A stretch of 64,000 nucleotides of DNA from contig NZ_VANR01000004.1 in the NCBI RefSeq assembly GCF_005885675.1, positions 62,001 to 126,000 on the forward strand. The letters run 5' to 3'. The stretch is from Polaribacter aestuariivivens. Its GTDB lineage: Bacteria; Bacteroidota; Bacteroidia; Flavobacteriales; Flavobacteriaceae. Made by a program: the position numbers and the translations under genes. The notes below the pieces were generated by a model. It ran no database searches. It saw only the letters and a program-made list of their open reading frames with translations, and had not been told where the DNA came from. Positions 43,001 to 52,508 of the stretch are shown here, piece after piece; positions within the stretch are counted from its first letter, which is position 1, and every line of letters begins with the position of its first letter.

Positions 43001-46000
43001 ATGAAGTTGTTATAAACAAAGAAGCAGAACTAGTTTTTAAAGAAGAAATAAAAAATATCAGTTGTTTTGGAGAAAAAGATGGGGCAATAAATCTTTCTAT
43101 TGATGGTAACTCTCTTGGATATGCTTTAGAATATAGCATAGATAATGGCACAACATACAAATCATCTGGTATTTTCAATAATTTGGCAAGTGGCACATAT
43201 ACTGTAAAAATTAATGCAACAAAAGACTTAGATATTTGTGTTTATGAAAAAACAATTACACTTACAGAGCCAACAAAAATTCTTGGTTCTGCCAGTTTGG
43301 TGCAAGATTACACCTGTAGTAGTTTAGGTATTATTACTTTTAATGCTATTTCTGGTGGTAAACCACCTTACAAATTTAGTATTGACGGTAGCAATTACAT
43401 TTCTCAAAAAAGTTTTAATAACTTAAAATCAGGAATATACTTACCTTCTATTAAAGATGCAAATAACTGTATTTTAAACCTACAAAACATTACAATAAAT
43501 CCTTTACCTACAGCACCAAATTTTACATCAGATATTACTTATTCTTGCGATGGCAAAGGCTCAATTACGGTAAAACCAGCAAATACTTCTTATACATATC
43601 AAATTAATGGAGGCGTTTCTACAAGCTCAAATGTATTTAACAATTTAAGCCCTGGAACATATTTTATAGATGTTAATTATGGTTTAGATTGTAAAGAAAC
43701 CATTACAGCTACTATACAACCAAATAAATCTTTTAATGGTTTTATATCTTCTTCAAATAATGTAAGCTGTTTAGGAGGTACAGATGGAAACATTACACTA
43801 TCTGTAGAAAATTTTGATGGGAATTATGAGTACTCTTTAAACGGACAAAATTGGGTTTCTTCAAGTATTTCTCCTTTAACAATATCTAATTTAAATGCTA
43901 ATAGTTATAGTGTTCAAATAAAAAAAGAGAGTTGTATTTTAGATTTAGGTACAGAAATTATTGCACAACCTACAGAAATTTTAGTTTCAGCAGCAGTAAC
44001 TAAAAAACTTTCTTGTAGTGGTTCAGATGCAACCATAACTCCAAATGCTTCTGGAGGAAAACCACCTTATCAATATAGTATAGATAATGGTATTTCTTGG
44101 CAAAATCAATTTACAAACCTTTCTGCTGGTGAATATACAATTCAAGCAAAAGATGCAAATAATTGTTTTTCAAGTACAAATGCAACAATTGAAATTACAC
44201 CAGCTGTAGAGGTGCAACACGCAGCTACAAGTACACAATGTTATGATGGTTCTAATGGTAAAATAACGGTAAATGCAACTCAAGGAAATGGAAATTATTT
44301 TTTTAGCATTAATAATGGTCCTTGGTTTTCTCCAAATACAACAACTCCAAATATATATACTTTTTTAAATTTAGTTCAAAATACATATACTGTAAAGGTT
44401 AAAGATGAATTAGGATGTGAATCTGTTGCTTCAAGTCACACAATTTATCCGCAATTAAATGCCTCCATAAATGTTACAAATATAAGTTGTAAACAGGGCG
44501 AAATTTCAATAAATGCATTTGGTGGAGACGCTAATTATGTTTACGCAATAGTTGCTAATGGAGTATTGCCAACAGATTCAGACTTTACAAATCAAAACAC
44601 AAAAAGTGTAAATGTTGCAGGTAACTACGATGTTTTTGTAAGAGATCATTCTGGTACTATTGGTTATTGTGAATTTGTAGAAACTATAGCCGTTAATAAA
44701 ACACCAGATTTAAATTTAAACGCAACCAATATAAACCCAAAATGTTTTGGTGAAAAAGGATCAATAAAACTTGATATAACAGGTGGTTCAGCACCTTACA
44801 AAATTGAATTGAATGGACCTTCAGGTCTATTAAGTATTATAGATTTGTATTTTAATACTACTAAAGATTTCATAAATCTTTCTGCAGGAAATTATACTAT
44901 TTCAGTAACAGGAAAAGATGGCTGTGTAGAAACTACAAACGCGATAATAGAAAACCCAATTTTGTTAGATGCAACAATAAAACCTATTGTACCAGATTGT
45001 ACTGTAATAGACCCAAGTCAATTTGGGTTTGAGTTCGAAACTACCAATTCTTACAATCCTTATATTTTAAATTATAGTTCAGATAATGGTACAAATTGGA
45101 GTACAAATCCTGTTTTTATGAATATTGCATCAGGTACAAAAGTATTTCCTGCAATTAGGTTATTGGAATCAGATGGAGTTACAGTAAGGTGTGAAAAATA
45201 TTTAGATGCTTACGAAATTCCTTATCCGGTTTCTAACTTAGTGGTAAGTACAACTCCAGGAGGAACTTGTGTTGACGGATTTAGTGTAACTGTAGAGGCT
45301 CAAGATGGTGTTGCGCCATATCAATTTTCAATTAATTCAGATTCATCTTGGCAAAGTCCAATTCCTTCAAATTCAAGTCAATACGTGTTTGATAATTTAA
45401 CCCCAGGATTAAATTACACATTTTATGTAAAAGACGCTACAGGTTGTATAAAACAAAACAGCGTAGATGTTTATGATGCATATTCACCAGAAATTTTGAT
45501 TACTGGAAATGTTGTAAAAAATGCATGTCCAACATCTAATACAGGAGAAATTATTTTTTCTATAGATGATAGTAAAAATCCATTAACAGGTAATTTAAAT
45601 TGGAGTTTATTTAACAAAACAACAAATGCAAATATTTTAAACGGAAGTCAGAGTAATACAAATGATATTACAGTGTCAAACTTATCTTCTGGAAATTATT
45701 ATTTAATTATAACAAATGGAGCTTCTTGTTCATGGGGAAGTAGAGATGTTGAAATTAAACAAGCAACTGAAATTTTTGGAACTGCTTTAAACGTTAAAGA
45801 TATTACATGTAATTTTCCTGGAATTATAGAAATTAACAATATACAAGGAGGTTTTGGTAATTATCAATTTACTTTAAGCAGTCCAAATTTTGTAAATGAC
45901 ATCGTTACTTCTAACCTTTCTATAGAAATACCTCTTTCAAATATTAAAAATCCAACAGCAACATCTACAATTACTGTACAAGCTAAAGATCAATCAGATT

Positions 46001-49000
46001 GTTTTAAATTGATAGATACTGTAAACATGAATGTTAGTGAAAATCCAGAAATAGCTACAGTAACAGCAAATAGCTGTGATTCCAACAAAACGATAACAGT
46101 AACAGGTAATAAAGGTTTAGCACCTTATTTTTACTCCATAGATAACGGAGTTACATTTCAAAACTCATCAGTATTTAATAATTTACAACCAGCAGATTAT
46201 TCTGTAAAAATAAAAGATAGCAATGGCTGTGAGAGTGCTACAGAAATTGTAAAAATTATACCAACCTTAGATTTTGAAGGAACCATAACCAAGAATTTAG
46301 ATTGCTCATTAATCCCAGATTCAGAATTATCTTTAAACGTAATTAGTGGTTCTGGTAATTACGATTTCGAAGTAAAAGATAGTTCAGGAAATACAATTTA
46401 CCCAAGAACAAATTTGGTAAATAACCCAGAAACGATTCGTTTATCTAAAGCAGATGATTATAATGTAATTGTTTACGATAATGCTATTTCTAGTGGCAAC
46501 TGTTTTAAAACAATAGCCATTAAAATACCTGAAGCCATTTTACCAAATTTCGATTATACAATCGAAAACAGTTCTTGTGAAGGCAGTAATTCTGGTAAAA
46601 TTACGTTACTTAATTCAAATCCAAACTTAAACTACACATACAGTTTAAGTCCTTCTTCTGGTAATTTTGATATTGCCTCTAATAGCTTTGTAAATGTATC
46701 TCCAGGAAATTATATAATTACAGTTGTAGGTTCAAATGGTTGTAGTGTAGATAAAGCAAACGTTTTAATAGAAGAACTCGACCCAATTGTTGTACCAACA
46801 CCAATAATTACTCAGTTTTTATGCAATACTTCAACCATAAGTGAAAATGCAAAAATATCAATAAACACCTCTTTAGTTTCTGGAGGTACAGGTTCGTATA
46901 CAACTTTTGAGTTTATAAACAATAAAGGTACTGCAGATGTTTCAGATGACACCATTGTTCAAACTGGAAATAATTCAACCTTTATTTCTGATGATAAAAA
47001 TGGTGGAAATTATACAATAAATGTATACGATTCTGCAGGATGTATAGGAACTACAAATGCAATTATTCAACCATTTTCAGAAATTACTGCTGCCACAGTT
47101 TCTGTTGATAAAAATTTAGACTGTATCACAGGCGAAAACATTACAGTAACTTATTCATCAACATTACCAATAGCAAACGTATCTTTTTCAATTAAAGGAA
47201 ACTCAGGATTTTCTGAAACAAACAATACTGGTGTTTTTACCAACTTATTAAAAGATATATATACTATTTCAATAACCAATTTAGATACAAATTGTAGCTT
47301 AGAAATAGCACATCAGGTAAAAGATTTAGAAACATTTCAGTTACAAGTAAATAAACAAAAAGATGTTTCTTGTTTTGATAGCAATACAGGTGAGGTTTCG
47401 ATTGATTTTGATGCATCTACTCCTTACACTGGAAATTATACTTATCGTTTATTTAATCAAACAACAGGAAACCCAACAACAACATCTGGAAATTCAATAG
47501 GAAAAACAACTATAAACAATTTAAATGAAGGCGATTATTATGTAGTTGTAAAAATGACAGAAGCTCCTTTCTGCGAAGTAATATCAGAAGTGTTTTCTGT
47601 AGAAAACCCAATTGCTGCATTAGATTTTCAAACTGTAATTACAGAAATAGGTTGTAACGCTTCCAATACTGGTTCTATCTTAATTAATGCTTCTGGAGGT
47701 TGGGAAAACTATCTATATAAAGTAGTATCATCTTCTGGAAATCTTATTCAAGATTATAGTAGCAATAATTTCATAGAAAACTTATCTGCAGATATTTTTA
47801 CAGTATTGGTTTTAGATAAAAACGGATGTGAAATTTCAAAAAATATTACCTTAAATAATCCAACACCAATAGTCGCAACATGGTCAGAAATAAACCAAAT
47901 AGATTGTTTCGGAGGCAATACTGCAGAAATTAGTATTGATGCAGTTTCAGGAGGACAAGGAAATCCAACAAACTATTGGTACCAAATTCAAAAAGATGGA
48001 GGAAATATTTCAGCAAAACAAAAATCAAACATATTCAAAGGTCTAAGTTATGGCAATTATACAGTTACTGTATCAGACGATTTTTCATGTAATTTTAAAT
48101 TTCCAGTTACAATAAATGAACCTTCAAAAATCATAGCAAATGCATTTATTAAAAATAATATTTCTTGCGATGTTGGTACAGCTTTAGTAGAAGTTACAGC
48201 AACAGGAGGTACTGGAAATTATACTTTTAGTAAAGATGGAATTAATTTTACAAACTCTAACCTTTTTACAGTTACAGCAGGCAATCATCAATTTTATGTG
48301 AAAGACAACAAAGGATGTATTTCTGACGCTTCAACCATTATAAACATAAATCCGTTGACACCATTAACAGCAATATTAAATGTAGAAGCTTCATTAATTA
48401 GTTGTGCAACAGAAAAAAATGCAATAATTTCTGCGAGTGCATCTGGTGGTTTAGGTAACTATGAATATGAATTATTAAATGAAGTTGATGTTGTTTTAAG
48501 ACCAAAACAAACCTCAGAAACTTTCAAAAATTTAGATGCAGGTATTTATAAAGTTAGAGTTACTAGTAAAGATTGTGTATTTACAACCTCAGCTCACGAA
48601 ATTATAGAGCCAGTTCCTTTAGAATTAATAGCTCCTGTAGAAGTTAGTAATATCACTTGTTTTGGAGAAAATAATGGAACTATAACTATTAATGCAAAAG
48701 GTGGAACAGGTAATTTAATTTACAGTATAAACCAAGTTAAATATGTAAATGAAAATGTGTTTACAAACCTTTCTGCAGGACTGTATGACGTAATAGTACA
48801 AGATGAAAACGGATGTTTTATAATGGAAACTGTAACTATTCAAGAACCTACTGAATTAAAAGCTACAGCAGTAAATATTACAAATGAAACTTGTTTTAAT
48901 GAAGCAAACGCCTCATTTTCATTAGATGTTTCAGGAGGTGAAGCTCCTTATAAAACAAAATTAAATGATGGTATTTTTATAGAAAATCAGTTAGATTTTA

Positions 49001-50508
49001 ATAATTTATCTGGTGGTAAAACACACGTAGTTTTTATTGAGGATGCTAGTGGTTGCGAAAAAATAGTAACTGTACAATTGCAAGAAGCAGTTGCTTTAAA
49101 TGTAACAACAAACACAGTAGTAAATTGCACGAACTACCTGTCAACAATAAATGCCTCTGTTGATGTTTCACTTAGCAATGAAGTAACTTTTTCTTTAAAT
49201 GGTGGAGCTCCTCAAACTTCTGGAGAGTTTAAAGATTTACCATCAGGAACTTACACATTAACAACTTCACACACTTCAGGATGTACAATTAATGAAGAAA
49301 TTATAATTGACAATCCAGAACCTTTAATTTTTGATGGACCTATTTTAACAAAAAATAGTGAATGTTTTGGTGCAAATAATGGATCAATAACTATAAACGC
49401 AAAAGGAGGAAGAGGTGATTTTTTATGTAGTATAGATGGAGTAAATTATAAATCACAAAGTGTATTTCCTAATTTGGCTGCTGGTACTTATGATGTTTTT
49501 GTAAAAGATGAATTGGGTTGTGAACCAATTAAAGAAACAGTAGTAATTTCTGAACCTACAGAATTATTAATAGAGCCTATAAACATTGTTGAAGTTTCTT
49601 GTTCTGGAGATGCTAATGGGTCATTTGAACTTAAAATTTCTGGAGATGAAGCGCCATATTCAACAAAAATAGAAAATGAAGCTTATAAAGAAAATCAATT
49701 CGTTTTTTCAAACTTAGCAGGTGGAAAAACATACAATGTAGTTGTAAAAGGAAAAAATGGATGTGAAAAAACAGTTGCTATTTCATTAAAACCAGCCATA
49801 AATTTAAACCTTTCAACATCTGTAAATTACACTTGTTCAGAAGGTGCAATAGTAACATCAAGAATAATAAACACAGATTTAAAAGATGAAATTACTTATA
49901 CACTTAATGGTGAACAACAACAAACTAATGGAACATATGAAAATTTGCCTCCTGGAAAATATGAATTAAAAGCAACACATTCAAATGGCTGTTTTGTAAC
50001 CGAGCAAATAGAAATTGAAAAAGTAGATAATTTAGAAATCTTTATCAATACAGATACAAAAAACACACTAATAGCCGAAATTAATGGAGGATCACCTCCT
50101 TATACCTATAGTTTAAATGGAGGCGATTTTATTTTTGATAATACGTTTTTAATCAACGTTACACAAGAATACACAATTACCGTAAAAGATGAAAAAGGTT
50201 GCGAAGTTTCTGCAAAAGTTATAGGAGAGTATATTCCTATTATAATTCCAAACTTTTTCACTCCAAACAATAACAATGAAAACGATTTTTGGTATCCAGA
50301 ACAAGTAGAAACCTATCATAATATTAGGGTTTATATCTACGATAGATATAGCAGATTGCTAAAAGAGTTTAATGGAATTCAACAAGGTTGGGATGGAATT
50401 TATAACGGTAAACCTATGCCAACAGGAGATTATTGGTATGTTATTTACTATTCAGACATTTTAGGAGCTGAAAAAAAGTTAATTGGAAACTTCACACTAT
50501 ATAGATAA
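40057..50508 (+). CDS. Giant SprB-like gliding/adhesion protein, T9SS secreted
   Basis: A 3483-aa cell-surface protein. The signal peptide is residues 1-26; an N-terminal beta-rich domain (to about 375) follows, then a DUF11-type domain (about 381-505, DIELIKTIEDDEGNDIAGDE) and an Ig-like module. From about residue 735 to 3390 are roughly 31 tandem SprB repeats, each with a cysteine near the start (ISCFGEKDG-like) and an N/D-G-C motif near the end, plus GGxPPYxYSIDNG and NLSAGxYTVxVKD cores. Residues about 3397-3483 (IPNFFTPNNNNENDFW ... LIGNFTLYR) are the type B gliding C-terminal domain. In Flavobacterium johnsoniae SprB is carried along the cell by the gliding motor. Its partner sprF-like gene is 6 nt downstream. 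Confidence 0.93.
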   Translation: MKKLSNLRKLLFLLLIVQSIGLKFYAQKNSQISTRAKNVPFTQRLVNGGVNLKGDISFIANNIVSKDQDGTVPNDDYNGTSEGNNRLNLNYIDIDGDATTFSSSKAQLNLPSCSKVIYAGLYWAAVYPYKYWDTKEARSDDFNEIKFKLPGGNYQNIVGDIIFDGQTSNEAEKVVYTCYKDITSIVSNLGDANGDYYAANIKATVRGTSNTGSSGGWIMVVVYENQTEPSRRVSIFDGFASIQGGGNPKSAEISYEGFNTIPVGPVKARMLVAALEGDFNLKGDQFKMEDVTGTYQPLSTPNLNSATNFFNGSITVNDTFQTGRQPQSQNTLGFDADLFNVNNVNNKLIANNQTSAKVSMTSQGDGYWVFLNAMSIDIIEPDIELIKTIEDDEGNDIAGDEVDLGDLIWYNVSFRNKGNDDALNTVLIDRLPKNVDLLEAELSLPPGITYTYEPPVLSNEFRGVLRFNIPDNLVEKGDPKYNIRIKVKVVENCNELRDVCSNRIENQVIASYVGKTSGISINEDPSFYGVDACNIGLQGPSNFLVDVSGCKFERDEILCAENVTLTAGSGFISYEWKNDKGEVIGNSQSITVSETGTYTVSKLAPVGCISSSEIINVVSFYTQDNPLLAYADEVKTCPNDGSQLAEIYLCGDESIKQIETNIDNSDTIIWQKLDETSCAAVTDQDCANVNNTCVWNTVKNGNDFTANSPGQYRLEIRSQGGCFKRFYFNVFKATLNPQIVTEDIICGNSGSIVINNIPNDYEFSLTNNPGSFQDSNTFNISSSGSYSIFIRKKGSAATSCIYTVNNIDVLEKNIDVKLITNSISCSTSLGEIRVQVENIPGDYTYKLFKDGANLATVGPKPDNDHSFEVAQEGTYTVEVSAPNNCNFIGNVTFTKPTPLDFNAVVSKDINCSDGVIKFNTTGGTPVYNYAIWSYNGVNFYNTAEEIPISDFFTENSINISNGKQGTYQFLVMDANNCWKLSNEVVINKEAELVFKEEIKNISCFGEKDGAINLSIDGNSLGYALEYSIDNGTTYKSSGIFNNLASGTYTVKINATKDLDICVYEKTITLTEPTKILGSASLVQDYTCSSLGIITFNAISGGKPPYKFSIDGSNYISQKSFNNLKSGIYLPSIKDANNCILNLQNITINPLPTAPNFTSDITYSCDGKGSITVKPANTSYTYQINGGVSTSSNVFNNLSPGTYFIDVNYGLDCKETITATIQPNKSFNGFISSSNNVSCLGGTDGNITLSVENFDGNYEYSLNGQNWVSSSISPLTISNLNANSYSVQIKKESCILDLGTEIIAQPTEILVSAAVTKKLSCSGSDATITPNASGGKPPYQYSIDNGISWQNQFTNLSAGEYTIQAKDANNCFSSTNATIEITPAVEVQHAATSTQCYDGSNGKITVNATQGNGNYFFSINNGPWFSPNTTTPNIYTFLNLVQNTYTVKVKDELGCESVASSHTIYPQLNASINVTNISCKQGEISINAFGGDANYVYAIVANGVLPTDSDFTNQNTKSVNVAGNYDVFVRDHSGTIGYCEFVETIAVNKTPDLNLNATNINPKCFGEKGSIKLDITGGSAPYKIELNGPSGLLSIIDLYFNTTKDFINLSAGNYTISVTGKDGCVETTNAIIENPILLDATIKPIVPDCTVIDPSQFGFEFETTNSYNPYILNYSSDNGTNWSTNPVFMNIASGTKVFPAIRLLESDGVTVRCEKYLDAYEIPYPVSNLVVSTTPGGTCVDGFSVTVEAQDGVAPYQFSINSDSSWQSPIPSNSSQYVFDNLTPGLNYTFYVKDATGCIKQNSVDVYDAYSPEILITGNVVKNACPTSNTGEIIFSIDDSKNPLTGNLNWSLFNKTTNANILNGSQSNTNDITVSNLSSGNYYLIITNGASCSWGSRDVEIKQATEIFGTALNVKDITCNFPGIIEINNIQGGFGNYQFTLSSPNFVNDIVTSNLSIEIPLSNIKNPTATSTITVQAKDQSDCFKLIDTVNMNVSENPEIATVTANSCDSNKTITVTGNKGLAPYFYSIDNGVTFQNSSVFNNLQPADYSVKIKDSNGCESATEIVKIIPTLDFEGTITKNLDCSLIPDSELSLNVISGSGNYDFEVKDSSGNTIYPRTNLVNNPETIRLSKADDYNVIVYDNAISSGNCFKTIAIKIPEAILPNFDYTIENSSCEGSNSGKITLLNSNPNLNYTYSLSPSSGNFDIASNSFVNVSPGNYIITVVGSNGCSVDKANVLIEELDPIVVPTPIITQFLCNTSTISENAKISINTSLVSGGTGSYTTFEFINNKGTADVSDDTIVQTGNNSTFISDDKNGGNYTINVYDSAGCIGTTNAIIQPFSEITAATVSVDKNLDCITGENITVTYSSTLPIANVSFSIKGNSGFSETNNTGVFTNLLKDIYTISITNLDTNCSLEIAHQVKDLETFQLQVNKQKDVSCFDSNTGEVSIDFDASTPYTGNYTYRLFNQTTGNPTTTSGNSIGKTTINNLNEGDYYVVVKMTEAPFCEVISEVFSVENPIAALDFQTVITEIGCNASNTGSILINASGGWENYLYKVVSSSGNLIQDYSSNNFIENLSADIFTVLVLDKNGCEISKNITLNNPTPIVATWSEINQIDCFGGNTAEISIDAVSGGQGNPTNYWYQIQKDGGNISAKQKSNIFKGLSYGNYTVTVSDDFSCNFKFPVTINEPSKIIANAFIKNNISCDVGTALVEVTATGGTGNYTFSKDGINFTNSNLFTVTAGNHQFYVKDNKGCISDASTIININPLTPLTAILNVEASLISCATEKNAIISASASGGLGNYEYELLNEVDVVLRPKQTSETFKNLDAGIYKVRVTSKDCVFTTSAHEIIEPVPLELIAPVEVSNITCFGENNGTITINAKGGTGNLIYSINQVKYVNENVFTNLSAGLYDVIVQDENGCFIMETVTIQEPTELKATAVNITNETCFNEANASFSLDVSGGEAPYKTKLNDGIFIENQLDFNNLSGGKTHVVFIEDASGCEKIVTVQLQEAVALNVTTNTVVNCTNYLSTINASVDVSLSNEVTFSLNGGAPQTSGEFKDLPSGTYTLTTSHTSGCTINEEIIIDNPEPLIFDGPILTKNSECFGANNGSITINAKGGRGDFLCSIDGVNYKSQSVFPNLAAGTYDVFVKDELGCEPIKETVVISEPTELLIEPINIVEVSCSGDANGSFELKISGDEAPYSTKIENEAYKENQFVFSNLAGGKTYNVVVKGKNGCEKTVAISLKPAINLNLSTSVNYTCSEGAIVTSRIINTDLKDEITYTLNGEQQQTNGTYENLPPGKYELKATHSNGCFVTEQIEIEKVDNLEIFINTDTKNTLIAEINGGSPPYTYSLNGGDFIFDNTFLINVTQEYTITVKDEKGCEVSAKVIGEYIPIIIPNFFTPNNNNENDFWYPEQVETYHNIRVYIYDRYSRLLKEFNGIQQGWDGIYNGKPMPTGDYWYVIYYSDILGAEKKLIGNFTLYR
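42262..50230 (+). repeat. SprB repeat array (about 31 units)
   Basis: By eye, 31 cysteine-led modules of about 75-95 residues plus a final degenerate unit lacking the first cysteine. Sequence identity between most units is low, so it is a protein-level repeat rather than DNA-level; only the last six units show a clear higher-order duplication. The count is manual and approximate. Confidence 0.8.
48631..50040 (+). repeat. Higher-order duplication of a three-module block in the SprB-like gene
   Basis: The first cysteine codons of corresponding modules are spaced 705 nt (48658 to 49363), 708 nt (48892 to 49600) and 708 nt (49126 to 49834). The encoded blocks match in order: CFG-NNG-ITINAKGG module, then a GGEAPY/GDEAPY-type module with NLSGGKT/NLAGGKT, then an NEVTFSLNGG/DEITYTLNGE module with LPSGTY/LPPGKY. 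This is an old tandem duplication of about 235 residues. Confidence 0.85.
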
Positions 50509-50514
50509 TAGATT

Positions 50515-51471
50515 ATGAAAAAAATATATATAATTGTTATTTGTATAATAACAAACTTAAATTTATTCAGTCAAGAAAATAATTTACCACAATACCTAAA
50601 TTATATGGGTGACAATCCATTTGTAATTACTCCAGCCTACGCTGGAATTGGAACCGGATTAAGAATTCGAATCAATGGAATGTCTCAGTGGTTAGGAGTA
50701 AAAAATGCACCAGACACACAGTCTTTTTCAATAGAAAGTAGAATTGGAGATAGATTTGGTGGAGGTTTAGTTGTTTTTAATGATAGAAATGGAAACACAA
50801 CACAACAAGGTGCTAAAATAACCTTTGCAAGTCACTTAACATTAAGTAGATTTAACGATAGTTTTTTCTCTTTCGGTTTTACATATAGTTATAATATGTT
50901 TAGAATAGATACCAACAATTTCTCAGGATCAGACTCTTCTGTAATAGATGATAGAAGTGTAAATTCTTCAAATTTTGATGTAAGTTTTTTATATCGTTTT
51001 AATCATTACGGAATCAGTTTAAATATTTCTAATATTTTAGATAAAGATGAAGCAACATTTACCAACGGAGAACCCTTGGTATTAAGAAGATATACTGTTT
51101 TTAATTACTATATATTTAATAAATTTTCTGCCAATTATGAATTTGAACCTTCGGTTTTTGTAGAGTATTTTGAAGCAGACAAAAGATCTAGAACAGATTT
51201 AAACCTTAAGCTTAGAAAAAAAACAAACGATGGTTACATTTGGGCAGGCATAAGTTATAATTTTTTGAATGACCAATTTTTAAACCCTAATAGTGTTGCA
51301 CCAATTGTAGGAATAAAAAAAGGGAATTTTTACGCTTCTTATGGTTTTGGAATCAATACAAACAAAACCCAAGCTTTTAACGTGGGTTCTCATATGATTA
51401 CTTTAGGCTTCGATTTTGTTAGAAGCGCAAGCGCAGCAAGATGTACTCAAAAATATTATATTTTTCAATAG
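50515..51471 (+). CDS. PorP/SprF family outer-membrane protein
   Basis: A 318-aa protein with signal peptide (ending NLNLFSQ), the conserved N-terminal phrase YMGDNPFVITPAYAGIGTGLRIRINGMSQW and repeated amphipathic beta strands to the C-terminus (GSHMITLGFDFV). It matches the PorP/SprF family; SprF in F. johnsoniae is needed to secrete and attach SprB, and the genes are adjacent there. The 6-nt spacing from the giant adhesin gene shows co-expression. Length is standard. Unlike the PorP at 38116, it has no SPOR domains. Confidence 0.93.
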   Translation: MKKIYIIVICIITNLNLFSQENNLPQYLNYMGDNPFVITPAYAGIGTGLRIRINGMSQWLGVKNAPDTQSFSIESRIGDRFGGGLVVFNDRNGNTTQQGAKITFASHLTLSRFNDSFFSFGFTYSYNMFRIDTNNFSGSDSSVIDDRSVNSSNFDVSFLYRFNHYGISLNISNILDKDEATFTNGEPLVLRRYTVFNYYIFNKFSANYEFEPSVFVEYFEADKRSRTDLNLKLRKKTNDGYIWAGISYNFLNDQFLNPNSVAPIVGIKKGNFYASYGFGINTNKTQAFNVGSHMITLGFDFVRSASAARCTQKYYIFQ

Positions 51472-51493
51472 TTAAACAATAAATCATATAAAA

Positions 51494-51519
51494 AATTAGT
51501 TATGTTTTTACAACTAATT
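51494..51519 (+). terminator. Hairpin after the adhesin module
   Basis: AATTAGTT (51494-51501) pairs with AACTAATT (51512-51519) around a 10-nt loop, 22 nt after the SprF-like stop. The stem is AT-rich and no T-run follows, so it is a weak terminator candidate. The rest of the 182-nt gap holds the rfbA promoter. Confidence 0.4.
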
Positions 51520-51556
51520 AAACTTAAAAACAAGTAAACTTTCTTAGTTAATATTG

Positions 51557-51564
51557 TATTTTTG
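51557..51564 (+). promoter_or_regulatory. -7 box for the rfbA operon
   Basis: TATTTTTG matches TAnnTTTG, about 90 nt upstream of the rfbA ATG, leaving a leader of about 80 nt in which no conserved structure was recognised. Confidence 0.45.
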
Positions 51565-51653
51565 AAAGCTAAAATTATATTTTAGACTTTTATTTCTACA
51601 TAAATATTATTCATATCAAATAAAAGTTGAAATAGTTTTTAATAGTACACTAT

Positions 51654-52508
51654 ATGAAAGGAATAGTTCTAGCAGGAGGTTCTGGCACAAGATTACACCC
51701 ATTAACATTAGCAGTTAGCAAACAGTTAATGCCAGTGTATGATAAACCAATGATTTATTACCCAATTTCAACGTTAATTTCTGCAGGAATAAGAGAAATT
51801 CTTATTATTTCTACACCACAAGATTTACCACTTTTTAAAAAATTATTGGGAGATGGATCTCAAATAGGATGTAACTTTCAATACGAAGTACAAGAAAACC
51901 CTAATGGTTTGGCAGAAGCATTTATTATTGGTGAAAAATTTATAGGTAAAGATAAAGTAGCTTTAATTCTAGGAGATAATATTTTTTATGGCTCTGGTTT
52001 ATCAAATTTATTAAAAGCAAATAATAATCCAGATGGCGGAATTGTATATGCATATCATGTAAATGATCCAGAAAGATATGGAGTTGTTGAGTTTGATGAA
52101 CAAAATAATGTTTTATCTATTGAAGAAAAACCGTTAAAACCAAAATCCAATTTTGCAGTTCCCGGAATTTATTTTTACGATAATGAAGTTGTAAAAATTG
52201 CTAAGAATATAAAACCTAGTAAAAGAGGAGAATTAGAAATTACAGAAATTAATAATGTTTATCTAAAACAAGGAAAACTATCAGTAGAAATATTAGATAG
52301 AGGAACAGCTTGGTTAGATACTGGAACATTTGATTCTTTAATGCAAGCAGGCCAATTCGTGCAGGTAATAGAAGAAAGACAAGGCTTAAAAGTTGGTGCT
52401 ATTGAAGAAGCTGCATTTAGAGCTGGTTTTATTACAAAAAAAGAAATGACCGATTTAACAGAACCACTTTTAAAAAGTGGATATTCTAACAATTTATTTA
52501 AAATTTAA
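51654..52508 (+). CDS. rfbA: Glucose-1-phosphate thymidylyltransferase
   Basis: A 284-aa nucleotidyltransferase that makes dTDP-glucose from dTTP and glucose-1-phosphate. The signature [13 protein letters not shown] (residues 6-18), [25 protein letters not shown] and [20 protein letters not shown] are all diagnostic of RmlA. It overlaps rfbC by one base (TAATG-type junction). rfbB, the next enzyme, lies upstream of the adhesin module. The polysaccharide genes follow in the same direction. Confidence 0.96.
   Translation: MKGIVLAGGSGTRLHPLTLAVSKQLMPVYDKPMIYYPISTLISAGIREILIISTPQDLPLFKKLLGDGSQIGCNFQYEVQENPNGLAEAFIIGEKFIGKDKVALILGDNIFYGSGLSNLLKANNNPDGGIVYAYHVNDPERYGVVEFDEQNNVLSIEEKPLKPKSNFAVPGIYFYDNEVVKIAKNIKPSKRGELEITEINNVYLKQGKLSVEILDRGTAWLDTGTFDSLMQAGQFVQVIEERQGLKVGAIEEAAFRAGFITKKEMTDLTEPLLKSGYSNNLFKI

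Noticed and set aside
42262..50230. Regularly spaced repeats that could suggest a CRISPR array
   Set aside because: The repetition is at protein level in one long reading frame, with diverged DNA and units of about 250 nt; no cas genes are present.
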